Of a stretch of DNA of 64,000 bases, positions 10,519-23,300 are shown one piece after another. A program made the translations under genes and the position numbers. The DNA comes from Escarpia spicata. Lineage: Eukaryota; Annelida; Polychaeta; Sabellida; Siboglinidae. The stretch lies in NCBI GenBank assembly GCA_963995525.1, contig OZ023213.1, forward strand, positions 21,875,921 to 21,939,920, read 5' to 3'. The notes under the pieces are model-generated. The model was not told where the DNA came from. It ran no database searches and saw only the letters and a list, made by a program, of their open reading frames with translations. The number at the start of each line of letters is the position of its first letter. The stretch's first letter is position 1.

Positions 10519-11573
10519 TCCTGCCGTCTGTTCTTTGGTCGCTTTGGAGTGTAGGATTTTGCCCAGTGATCTCGCTTAAGCAGTATTTATATCACATTGA
10601 ACCGTTGTGAATGCTGCTGTGGATGTACGATACGGTGGCGTAGTAGTTCACGTAACTGGGCACGGCTGCGTGTGATCATGTGTGCTATTACGTCACTATC
10701 GAGAAGGTTCTACGATTACAGCAGGATGCATGTCGGAAAGATAAAATGTGATATTTATTTTACAATCACGATGATCGACTTTAGCTATTTCAAACTAAAT
10801 GTTGATGAAATATACGTTCTTTAACGCTGCAATCGATTGTCTTAGAAATATATCCAACCAGTCAATTGTAAAATAAGTAGTTTTGGTGTAAAAAATCAAC
10901 TGCTCATTTTATAAGATGTGTCAGGTGGCCTGTTTACTACGTGTAGACCCTATATATATATATATATATTATTTTATCACTAAAAGCTTTAGCATTATTA
11001 TTTTCGTTTAGTCCGGTGTCATCAGTTAGCATCCTTATGTCGCGTAGCTTAAATAACTGTCCGTCAGATGGTGTGTTGTTGTAACGCAAGGAAAATGACG
11101 TTCGACGCGTCGCATCAAATCGGTGTTGTGTTTTGTCATTGCTTGTTTGTCGTTCGTGTCAATCGCTAAATGTGATAGCGAGTTTCTCCAGTAATTCTAC
11201 TCCCGACTTGACTTTCAACAACATATCGCCTGATCATCTGTCACGCATCATTGCTTCGCACAGCGGCACATCTGGCGCGTGGGAATGCGTCACGCATGGC
11301 TGCTTCTTATTCCAACATGGTCAATCATGCTCGTAATCAGCATTGCATAACCACGTCTGGCAGGGGTAATTGGGTACTTGTCACCATCTACCTGTCAGTT
11401 TGGATGACTGGTTGTTACCATGTTGTTAGCAAAATTTGCCTGTGCAACCACTAGCACGCCTGCAGCAGACGTGAACCACCGCCTTCTTGAATCTTCGATC
11501 CCGAAGCCAAGCCAAGAAGATATTATAACAAAACTTACACGCACAAGTTTGGTATTCACATTAAATATGATAT
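10519..11573. other. 3' flank of the small (+) gene
   Basis: Probable 3' UTR, then intergenic sequence. A TA dinucleotide run lies at about 10951-10970. I see no clear AATAAA within a few hundred bases of the stop, and no other feature. Confidence 0.4.
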
Positions 11574-11990
11574 AACAAGTACAATCGAGTCTCGTTTTAC
11601 ACCACCTCGATTATACAGCCACCTCATAATTAAGATCACATTGGGACAGTCCCAAATTATTTTTGTAACAGTAAAGGATAAGAATTTAATCCCGCTAATA
11701 GTCACCTTGCAATTGAGGTGACTTTGGTCCAGTCCCAATGTGACCTTGCAATTGAGGTGACTTTGGTCCAGTCCCAATGTGACCTTGCAATTGAGGTGAC
11801 TTTGGTCCAGTCCCAATGTGACCTTACAATTGAGGTGACTTTGGTCCAGTCCCAATGTGACCTTGCAATTCGGGTGACTTTGGTCCAGTCCCAAGGTGAC
11901 CTTGCAATTCGGGTGACTTTGGTCCAGTCCCAATGTGACCTTGCTATTCAGGTCACTCTGGTCCAGCCCCAAGGATCACCTTGACGTTCC
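11574..11990. repeat. Dispersed element with a 39-bp tandem expansion (about 7 copies)
   Basis: Positions 11574-11700 match, in opposite orientation, the element at 28285-28465 (shared GGGACAGTCCCAAATTATTT and GCCACCTC blocks). From about 11699 the element end, CCTTGCAATTGAGGTGACTT with TGGTCCAGTCCCAATGTGA, repeats in tandem as a 39-bp unit about seven times. The open frames across it are repeat artefacts. Confidence 0.85.
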
Positions 11991-13679
11991 ACTGTAGTAA
12001 CAGAATGTTGCCAAGACAAACACTTATGGAGTGATGTCGGTGACCGCTTTGCAAAGGTAAAACTCGATGTATGCTTCTCCATCAATGCGATATGATACGA
12101 GCTTCAGTTGCAATTTAATTGGACGTTGCATAAGACACCAACTCGTTACGGGTGACTGCACATTAACATAGCGGCGGATTAATTTGAATTAAAATATTCA
12201 TAGTGTACTCTTTCCCGAAAACACTACACATGTATTGAAGTGTTCATTACTGCATCCGACACTGTCCACCCACGATGTGTATCCATAAAAACAACTTCGA
12301 TAACGATGTCGGTCGAGCCAACGTGCTGTGATGTTAGTTAGTTACTTATGACATGGGTACGAAAAAAGGGATTCGTAACAAGGAACAGAGTATTTTAAGC
12401 AATCAAAAACAACTTTATCGGATGCAGCGGGCACATCTGGATCATTTTTGGAGTACTTCTGATTAGGCGCGTCCTCCCACCGTTGTTTTAATTGGACGCA
12501 GGTCCGGGGTGTATGCTGGGTGATGCACGCCCCTCATTTCTGGGGATGCAGTCTGAGGTTTTTGGTGAGCCTCAGGGGGGTTGGCGGTTGCGCCCCCGTT
12601 GATCCAAATCCCAAATCTGCCCCTGACTCTCGCTCGAACAGATGTATCAAATCAACACTTTAATAGAGTGAGAAAACGACATTTATTTACATTTTTCTGC
12701 GACATGTTTGTGAATAACTCGTGAGTGAAGACATCAGCACAGTAGTGTTATGAACTCTAGCCTAGCTCCGCTCAAGTAGGGGTTACAATAACAGTGTTTC
12801 TGACATTATGACATGATTTTCACTGCACTTGATTAATAGAAACATCGTTATCGACGTTACGGTACCAACAGAATTAAGCTCAACCATAATGACACAGAAT
12901 CGTCGTCTGTCTTCAATAAAAAATATGATGTCATTTCAATGCCAGGTGCGTTGATAAGCTGCTTACCAGATACTCTTAAAGCTATATTGTAGGCATGCAA
13001 AGTCATGTACAATGTGTGGGCATTATACGATGGTTTAATGGAACATCTGTAGCAACTGTTAATATAGTTATATACATTTTCTTGCTGCCAACTTATTGTA
13101 TTCCAGCTGAATACAATATTATCTAGAACCTTTTCTCACAAGATGGTATCATAATGGTTTAGCAATTTAACAAGTTTCCTGTAATAACTTATGCTGCGGA
13201 GCATTTAACTAAATTGTGGCTAAACTTACATGGTATAAACTAAAATGCAAAAAATAAAACTACTTAATTAGAATAGTTAGTTATAAAACGTTCACCTTTG
13301 TTTTTAATAGACATTGCAAAGAGAGTTGTTTTACTCTGACAAAATGTTATATTCCTTCAAACTTTTGTGTTTACACAAACAATAAAAATATTGTTTGACT
13401 ATTGGAGAGACATAATTATAACAACAAACCTTTGCTCCTGAACCACTGTACTACAAGCCATTCCGAATATCATATCGTCACTCTGATTATACCTCTATGA
13501 AACTTTCACACGACAAATCAACCTTACACATTCCATATCCTGGTCAAACCGTCGACTAGTATCTACACTAGTTTGGTCATTTGGTTTACCGTGGCCAAAC
13601 AATGTTATAAACAATGTTACTGTTTATTCGGTGAATCTTAGCATACCCCAAAAGTGTAATAAATTGGACTGTTGTTCAT
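11991..13679. other. Intergenic, no gene seen
   Basis: AT-rich sequence between two convergent genes. A monomer of the dispersed repeat behind the 45-bp array occurs at about 12543-12590 (GAGGTTTTTGGTGAGCCTCA). I see no other supportable feature. Confidence 0.4.
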
Positions 13680-13930
13680 CATAGAAGAATGTCAACATGC
13701 CACAGAAGAATGTCAAACACATCTAAGAAGTGTCAACATTCCAAACAAAAATATCAAACACATCTAAGAAATGTACAGTATTCCACAGAAGAATGTCAAA
13801 CACATCTAAGAAATGTAAAACATTCCATAGAAGAATGTCAACTACAACAAAGAAACGTCAACATTCCTCAGAAGATTGTCAACCTCATCAAAGCAGCGTG
13901 AATATTTCACAAACGAAAGTCAACAGGTGA
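13680..13930. repeat. Degenerate 42-bp tandem repeat (about 5-6 copies)
   Basis: CACATCTAAGAA recurs at 13718, 13760 and 13801, and related GAATGTCAA blocks continue to about 13910. Each 42-bp unit resembles two 21-bp halves. Divergence is much higher than in the other arrays, suggesting an older repeat. Confidence 0.7.
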
Positions 13931-16183
13931 CACGATGAAATATTGGGATTCTGACAAAAGAATCCCAGCAAAGATTGGGTTTATTACTCGGTTTTCAGGA
14001 ACCAGGCACGGGAACACTAATTAAATAAATCAATACCAAATATAGTGTGATAGAAAACCTAGTGCGTGGACTTTAATAACAACTTATGACTAAGACAAAC
14101 ATAACAAGACAACTACCCTGTAGTTAGCAAATATATCTAGAAAATGGCTGTTGCCAGCAGGTCATGTGATCACACTCAGCCAATGAGTGAACTCCACGAC
14201 AGGAACATTCCAAAAATGAACCAATACAGACACACAGATTACATGTTGTGACAATCATTGTTATCAAATCACTAGAGCAAAACATTATTGGTCAAGGTTA
14301 ACTGTTAGTGTCATGGTACAATGTGCGATGCTACTGGATAAAAACCCGGGCACACCATAAAATCCACTCAAAAAAACTAATCAACCAGATGGAATACCTG
14401 GTTGGGTAATTAAAATCACTAACAAACAGCCGGACAACACTTGGATCGATGTTTGCTGAAAATGACATTCGGTAAATATTTGTGTAAGAGTCAATCAGTG
14501 CTTTGTCTGTAAAACTGGTTAACCTGTGGCACTAATGTAAAAGATATCACATATCTTCTATATATTATATTTTGTTGACCAATACTTTAAGTAAAAAACA
14601 CAAGTTAAAACATGACATATAAAAATCTTGACTAACATGGCAAATTATATTGTTACAAAACAGTTTGCTACAACCAGCTGTTCAGTGTATTTGTGAGGAC
14701 ATCAGTTTGTTTTTATACTTGCCGATAGGTGGCAGCACTTTCTGCTGGACGGTAAAGGGTTTTCGGATGTTGGACAACTGAACTGTTTAGTTGTAGAGCA
14801 GAACTTTATATAATTATATATATAAACTTCATAAGACATTATAAATTCCCAGAAATTACTAGACGTTACATAATAACTACCGGTATGCAGAGTTGAAATG
14901 TGAGAAAATGCCACATTTCAAAATGATATGCAACCAAACAAGTTTCTGCCATATCCTTTATACAGCAAGTTTAGAAATTTTTCCCAAACTTTTATTATTT
15001 TTTTGTTCTGCAATGTAAGAAGCTTAACCTTTTATAAAAAATGACGGAACTGTAGCAAATTTTACATTTACAATACATGTGGGTTGACCAAAGGAGTGCT
15101 GCCATCCATCAACATTTTACTACACACCGTGCCTGTATAATATAAGAATTAAAATGATAAAGATATGTTTTAAACAGCACCATGCTATTACAATACAGCA
15201 CTTCACATCTTCTCCCGTCTCCCCCCCAAGAGATACACATTTTACAAACCCATTAATGACGAAAAATATTACGACACTGATGAATAAGTTATCTGTAGAT
15301 TTGCTACCCGATTCTGACTATAATATTTCGCCACTGGGAAGCATAGGTCTTTGGTGAACTTTTTCTGCTCTTGACGCAATAGCATATATATACAGCAGAA
15401 ATTAACAGGAGATTCAATGGGAACAATTCATTACATTCTGCTGAAGACTGACAACCTGAATTGACATGAACATGACAAGTTCATGATGTTATCAAGATAT
15501 CACCACTTGCTGATTTATTCACACCCGATGACTTGCGATATTGGCGGAAAGCTGTTGTGAATTTACAATGTACTAATATGTAACTGAAAATCACACTGCC
15601 GTCCATTCGGCTACATTTTATGGTGCAGGACTTGATGCAAATAAAGATTCAGCCCTCTGGGTAAACAGTTCAAAATGGCATACACATCTCAAACGAGGCT
15701 TCTTTAATTAAAGCTCCGTCCGCCCAGCTTTGTCCATCTTGAATCAACTATATTGTTGTTCATATACGTAAATAAAATATGCGTAGTTCGTTTAACAGAA
15801 AAGTTTGTACTTAGGTGAATGTCATCAACTTTCAGATAACTTCTGAATTTTGATTTGGCCAAAATTAATTTAATGGTATGTCCAATAATTTATCAAAACA
15901 AAATAACACATTCAAATGAGTTTGCATGTTAAAGTCGATAATAGAGATTACTATTTTGCGAAATGTGTATGAAACAAGACGGGCAAAAATTGTAACACAG
16001 AGGAGGTTTAAGGGCCTGAAAACATCAAACCTGCAGATGCCCCGAGAATTCCCTGTATAAATCTGTGGTGATTCATTGTCAGTAACATACATGGCACGGC
16101 CAAAAACTTCAAAGAAACGAAGCACTATCTGCAGCTGTATGCTTGTACCACTTGCATCGCGAAAACATGAACAAGCCAACTAT
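13931..16183. other. Intergenic or distal 3' region of AKAP1
   Basis: AT-rich, with no exon recognised. Minus-strand AATAAA (TTTATT on the plus strand) occurs near 15514 and 13980, so the AKAP1 mRNA could end in this stretch. That is only a possibility. Confidence 0.3.
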
Positions 16184-16875
16184 CATAATAACAGTACAGA
16201 TGTCAACAGCAGGACATATGTCAACAACAGTACAGATGTCAACAGCAAGACATATGTCAACAACAGTACAGATGTCAACAGCAGGACATATTTCAACAAC
16301 AGTACAGATGTCAACAGCAGGACATATGTCAACAACAGTACAGATGTCAATAACAGTACAGATGTCAACAGCAGAACAGATGTCAATGACAGTACAGATG
16401 TCAACAGCAGTACAGATGTCAATGACAGTGCAGAGTCAATGACAGTACAGAGTCAATGACAGTACAGAGTCAATGACAGTACAGAGTCAATGACAGTACA
16501 GATGTCAAGGACAGTACAGATGTCAACAGCAGAACAGATGTCAATGACAGTACAGATGTCAACGACAGTACAGAGGTCAATGACAGTACAGATGTCAAGG
16601 ACAGTACAGATGTCAACATCAGTACAGATGTCAATGACAGTACAAATGTCAACGGCAGTACAGATGTCAACAGCAGTACATGTGTCAACAACAGTACAGG
16701 TGTCAACGTTAGTACATATATCAATGACAGTACAGATTTTCACATCAGTACACATGTCAATGACAGTACAGATTTTGACAATAGTACAAATATTGACAAC
16801 ACTACAGATGTCAACAGCAGTAAAGATATCAATAGCAGCTCAGATTCTGACAAGGGCGCAAATGTAAACACTAGA
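16184..16875. repeat. 18-bp minisatellite, about 38 copies
   Basis: Tandem ACAGTACAGATGTCAACA-type units, often alternating with GCAGGACATATGTCAACA to give a 36-bp superunit at the left end. A block of 17-bp units (single-base deletion, GAGTCAATGACAGTACA) lies at about 16432-16500. It begins about 420 bp beyond the AKAP1 stop codon on the transcribed side, so it may be in the AKAP1 3' UTR. All open frames over it are artefacts. Confidence 0.92.
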
Positions 16876-17294
16876 CAAGATGTACACAACACTGGTTAAC
16901 AATGCAAAATGTCGACAACAACGTAAGCTGACAACAACGTAAGCTGGCAACAACGTGGATCAGTATGGACGATAGCCACTGGTGATTAACAACAATCTCC
17001 GGGTAAGCATCGCAGCCACTGCAATACGGGAAACCACACACATAAATACACACCTGAGCATGACGGGTAATGTGTAAGTATATACGCATGAACATATGTA
17101 CAGACGCGAAACCTATTTCCGTGACGAACTATGCTAATTACGTCAACACATTATGCAACTGATTGCCAACAGCAAACTGACTGTGCCGAATAAATCGCTA
17201 CTAAATTAATCAGCCAACCAAAACAAACGACTATGTATTAGCACTAAGCATTGCAAAATTAAGACAGCCGGCCATTTGTAGAACTACAATGTCG

Positions 17295-17354
17295 TTAGGT
17301 CTCAAGCCACCGTGCCACTCCTCGGTTGACGAGCTCCCGGTTGACGAATATAAT
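17295..17354 (-). CDS. AKAP1: AKAP1 terminal coding exon 8
   Basis: The acceptor TTATTTCGCTTGCAG precedes 17354. It encodes IIFVNRELVNRGVARWLET and a TAA stop at 17297-17295, matching the VVLINRSLVERGLAQW end of vertebrate AKAP1. Phase 0. At 60 bp of coding it was found by homology to the family end and the matching acceptor. Confidence 0.92.
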   Translation of the reverse strand: MIFVNRELVNRGVARWLET

Positions 17355-20300
17355 CTGCAAGCGAAATAAGGGTATACATCAGCCAATAAATTCCAACAAT
17401 ATTTCAGCGTTGAACACCCTGCGTTAAAGTCCAAATTTTTGGCACTATTCTGTCTACAACAAAGAGCATGTGTGTTAGGTAAATAGTCTGCTCCATGATT
17501 TCTTAGATATAATTGTCCACGGTGGCTAAAGCAGCTAACGCGTCAGTTGATTTTTTTACTTTTCAGTTTAATACTGGTTGGTACATCTTAAAAATATACT
17601 GCCCGCCAAATTGTGTGCACATAAAACTTTTAGTCCACAAAAAGTATACAAAACATTCAGACGATAGACCACTAAATTGTATCTGGTTTCTATAGTGCCT
17701 ATATCTTGAGGAATCTGAACTCAGAGACGCAAAGAATCATTAGGCAAAGTCGTGAACAGGAATGAATGCACATGGGTCATCACTAGAGCAAGGGACCGCC
17801 AAAGGTTTAGGGTGTGAATCGATTTCAAACAAGTCTTGATTTTTTTTTTTTACAAAACATGTCTATTGTTTTGAGATGATTTTAAAGATAGGGAGTTGAT
17901 TCAAGATTTTGGGTGCAGCTACAGAGAAAGCATGTTTGCTAATTGCAGCTTAGTTTCAGGAACAAAAAATCTGAGGTTCCCGAGATGTATGAAAAACACA
18001 GGAAAAATATAATGTGTTTTTGGTCGTACCTGTTCTCTGCTGATAAGGAAGAGATTGATGTAAGGGATATGTTTTGGTTGTACCTGGTCTCTGCTGATAA
18101 GGAGGAGATGGATGTAAGGGATGTGTTTTTGGTCGTACCTGGTCTCTGCTGATAAGGAAGAGGTTTATGTAAGAGATGTGTTTTGGTCGTACCTGATCTC
18201 TTCTTATAAGGAAGAGATTGATGTAAGAGATGTGTTTTTGGTCGTACCTAATCTGTTCTTATAAGGAAGAGATTGATGTAAGAGATGTGTTTTGGTCGTA
18301 CCTGGTCTCTTCTTATAAGGAAGAGATTGATGTAAGAGATGTGTTTTGGTCGTACCTGGTCTCTTCTTATAAGGAAGAGATTGATGTAAGAGATGTGTTT
18401 TGGTCGTACCTGGTCTCTTCTTATAAGGAAGAGATTGATGTAAGAGATGTGTTTTGGTCGTACCTGGTCTCTTCTTATAAGGAAGAGATTGATGTAAGAG
18501 ATGTGTTTTGGTCGTACCTGGTCTCTTCTTATAAGGAAGAGATTGATGTAAGAGATGTGTTTTTGGTCGTACCTGGTCTCTTCTTATAAGGAAGAGATTG
18601 ATGTAAGAGATGTGTTTTTGGTCGTACCTGGTCTGTTCTTATAAGGAAGAGATTGATGTAAGAGATGTGTTTTGGTCGTACCTGGTCTCTTCTTATAAGG
18701 AAGAGATTGATGTAAGAGATGTGTTTTGGTCGTACCTGGTCTCTTCTTATAAGGAAGAGATTGATGTAAGAGATGTGTTTTGGTCGTACCTGGTCTCTTC
18801 TTATAAGGAAAAGATTGATGTAAGAGATGTGTTTTGGTCGTACCTGGTCTCTTCTTATAAGGAAGAGATTGATGTAAGAGATGTGTTTTGGTCGTACCTA
18901 GTCTGTTCTTATAAGGAAGAGATTGATGTAAGAGATGTGTTTTGGTTGTACCTGGTCTCTGCTGATAAGGAAGAGGTTGATGTAAGGGATGTGTTTTGGT
19001 CTTACCTGGTCACTGCTGATAAGGAAGAGGTTGATGTAGGGGACCCCGTCTTCCTCGTGGGCTGTCACCTCCAACTGCAGGGGCTGGCCATGAACTAACT
19101 CCTCCAAAACTGCTGCGGCCTCAGGCTGGAATGTCTCCATATCTGTAGGCATAAGAAACCAATATTATCTTAATAACTGGTAACGTAATGTATCCAGACA
19201 CCTAAAAATAAATAAATTCTCAGCTGTCGTGAAACTTATAGTACAAAAAAAGAATTCCTTTTGGTGTCTGAAAACATACGATACATAAAAATAATTATGT
19301 TTGTAGATTTTGAGGGTGTCCTAATACATAAGCTCGTTATGGCACTCACCTAACCTTATCACATTAGTTTCTTAAAATATATTCTACGCGTGTGTATCTT
19401 TTTATACTGCTACTTGGCAATACACTGTCTGGTACTACTAACAACGACCTGATTGTCATACGAACTCCATCTAGTGCCAGATACAGTTACACGGTTTTGA
19501 ACAAGTAAACGTGTGAACAGGAGAAATGGGTAGCGAGTCATAGTAATAAAACATAACAGACCGGTATAACAGACACCAGAGAAAACATTAAAATACACAA
19601 GAATGAGAGATGTGCAAAAACCAGAAATCAGGAAAATCACGCAAAATTCATCATCAGAGTGAAGTATTTAGGATTGAAATGCATTTTCCAAAAACACGTC
19701 TAGAGTTTTTAACACAAGTGCTAAATAGATCCTGTTTAATGTGATGCAGAGCTAATTTAAGATTTTTAGGCATAGCTACAGAGTATAGTTCCCAATGTTA
19801 ACCCTGTGACCAGCCAAAGAAAACCCTCTGTGGCTACTGTTTCAGTAAAACCATAACTTGGCTAATAAGTATCACAAAAAAAGAATGAGGTATTTTTTAT
19901 TGCTAAAGGAATGCTGTTTTGTCATAAAATCTATATAACATTCGATAATCATGGGGATATTATTATTTGAACTTCATCCCAAATAAAAAAAATTTACATT
20001 TGATAAAATCACAAATGTTGTACAGTTCTAAAATAGAATAGGGATCAGCAAACCACGGTGAACTGAATGATAATACGGTACCACAGACATAACAAGATTT
20101 AAATAATAACGTAGCATTCAGCAGCCAAACACGCAAATGAGTTGACAAACGCAGTGCTAAAGCCGACTACAGATTTAAAACTATAACGAACACGCTCACA
20201 ATTAGCTTAACTTCGTTTTTCAATCAATATCAAAATACCAATTTAAACGCACATTTACTGTGCCAAATAACATTGCAATTCACCGTTTCATTTGCGGTTG

Positions 20301-23300
20301 GCGAAATCATATTTTGGCACACCAGTTGCTTTGCGTTTATCGCTGTGAAAAGCTAATAGTTGCGATGCAACGTTAGTGTACTGATCTTCCCTACCAAGCT
20401 GTAGTAAAACACATCCAATTCTTAAGCTCGGTGTATTTGTGAATTTCAATTGCACTTTACAAACTGCCAAAGGAGCTGTTTCGCAGAAGCCACGACTGGC
20501 AGAAGGGAAACACGATTCGACTGATGACGGCGCAAAACAAACACTCGCTCCACATTTACTGTGTCTAACTGACCATAGTTGCACAAAATAAGCGAGTTAT
20601 TACTGTGTTAACGTAGTTTGCCATAGCACCCATTTTTGGTAAATAAATCCGTTTTATGAAACGTTGTTGATGGGTGGAACGCCACCAGGCGACGTTGTTA
20701 AGATAAAAATGTAGTGAAAATGTAACGAAAATACATAGCGAAGTAAATGAAAGCAACAAAGTAAAAAGTAGTGTTACCTTAGACAAAACTACTTCGCTAC
20801 AAGTAAAAGTAGTTAGTACAAATTGTACTTCGTTAGTGTTAGTTACTAGAAGACAAAAATACTCAAGTAGAGTAACGAAGTAGTTTTACTTCGTTACATG
20901 ACACCACTGCTGACCTGCCCGAGGTACTGGCATCCTTAGACGCACAAACCTTACTACATATTGTCCCCACCAGATCAGTAACTGGTGCATTTACAGGTGG
21001 ATTGTGAGTTGGTGGGGCGTGCCCCTACTCACCCTTTGGGGGTGCCAAGTTGGCTAGGTAGCACTCAACAGCTTGGAAAGGTAAGGTCGTGAAGTCACTC
21101 CTAGAGGGTAAAGGACATAACATGAAGTCACACAGAAGCACCATCACATATTAAGAAGTCAGAGTGAACTGGGTCATTCAAATCAAGTTATTTAATTTGT
21201 TAAAGGGAATGCATAAAATGTGTCGTAGCTTAAATGATACATAACTAGTTGTGGATATTATATAAATAAAAAGTCAACATTCTCTTAATATCTTGATTTA
21301 AAAGTAAATCTAAATTAACAGATAAACTTGGTGTTTCAATTTTTATTGTTGCAGAACATTTACTGTGAGACATTATACATCTTGACGTTATATTTATCCT
21401 TCAAAGGTGATGATTTACGGTCTTTAACAGCAGGTCTTTATATATATTTCTATTACAGAACTAGCATATTTTTACTCATCTTTAAATTGTGTATTTTTTT
21501 TAACTATTAAAAGGTAATGATAACAAGACTTAGTATAATACATTTTGTAGATATATTATTTTATTCAACAAACACTACATCAGTTGTTCAACTAAACTAT
21601 GGAAATCATTCCCATTAAAATAACTACACAAGACTTGAAATATTTAAAATTTCCTGTGTCAAGATGCAATCCCAGACATGCAAACCGGTTGCTGTCTGTC
21701 ATTTCAAATGACTCAACAAAGATACAACCACTATGTGACTGCACAAAATATTATCAGAAGATACCAGTGATATTATGTTCTTGTCTTCTTGTTATGGATA
21801 ATACCACTAACAATGGTACTATCTGAAGAATATCTGTGTCACAATTATTAGCCATTTGTTCAAGTTGTCTGTCACTACCTGCTATGTGACCGTACCAAGA
21901 TATTATCAAGAGATGATATCACTAATATCACAACATAGGTTCAGTGAGCCATTGAAAAGGGCAACTCACCTGATCTGTCTCAGTATGCTGCCGTGTACCG
22001 ACATGTAGCCTCCAAAGTCGACAAACTTGATGTCACATTCGTCGGTGTCAGGGTACGTCTGAACGATCTGCGCTCGGTACCAACCCTGGTACATCGGGGC
22101 GGCACAGATCACGCCAACTGGCAACAACAACGGATCACCAATGGATCATGGGAAATGTCAACAGGTATAAACATACAATAATATATTTTTTCCAAGTGAA
22201 AAATACAAACAAGGAAAACTACAAGCAATATACAATAACCTAAACGTTTACACATTACTAGACAAACTGTCAATGCTACAAACTAACAAAACAACAAAAT
22301 GTCAACATGTAACATATGCAACGGAACCAGTGAGTTTCGAAAGTCGGAGCCCCCAATATTTTGGGTAGAGGGGTGCAGTTGGAGGTTTTTAGCAAGCCTC
22401 AAGGGGCTACTATTGGAGGATCTTGGCGAGCCTCAAAGGAGTGCAGTTGAAGGTGTTTTGTGAGCTTTTTAGTGAATCTCAAGATGCTATTATTGGAGGT
22501 TTTTAGCGAGCCTCACGGGGCTACAATTGGATGGTTTTTAGTAAGCCTCAAAGGGTACAAGTGGAGGGTTTTGATGAGCCTCAAAGGGCTACAAGAATAG
22601 TACAAGTGGAGGGTTTTGGTGAGCCTCAAGGGGCTACAAGAATAGTACAAGTGGGGGGGTTTGGTGAGCCTCAAGGGGCTACAAGAATAGAACAAGTGGA
22701 GGGTTTTGGTGAGCCTCAAGGGGCTACAAGAATAGTACAAGTGGAGGGTTTTGGTGAGCCTCAAGGGGCTACAAGAATAGAACAAGTGGAGGGTTTTGGT
22801 GAGCCTCAAGGGGCTACAAGAATAGTACAAGTGGAGGGTTTTGGTGAGCCTCAAGGGGCTACAAGAATAGTACAAGTGGAGGGTTTTAGTGAGCCTCAAG
22901 GGGCTACAAGAATAGAACAAGTGGAGGGTTTTGGTGAGCCTCAAGGGGCTACAAGAATAGTACAATTGGAGGATTTTGGTGAGCCTCAAGGGGCTACAAG
23001 AATAGTACAAGTGGAGGGTTTTGGTTAGCCTCAAGGGGCTACAAGAATAGAACAAGTGGAGGGTTTTAGTGAGCCTCAAGGGGCTACAAGAATAGTACAA
23101 GTGGAGGGTTTTAGTGAGCCTCAAGGGGCTACAAGAATAGAACAAGTGGAGGGTTTTGGTGAGCCCCAAGGGGCTACAAGAATAGAACAAGTGGAGGGTT
23201 TTGGTTAGCCCCAAGGGGCTACAAGAATAGTACAAGTGGAGGGTTTTAGTTAGCCTCAAGGGGCTACAAGAATAGTACAAGTGGAGGGTTTTAGTGAGCC

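Noticed and set aside
18230..19098. Plus-strand frames of 119 and 162 codons with an 18-residue repeat
   Set aside because: Antisense reading of the 54-bp array derived from AKAP1 exon 7.
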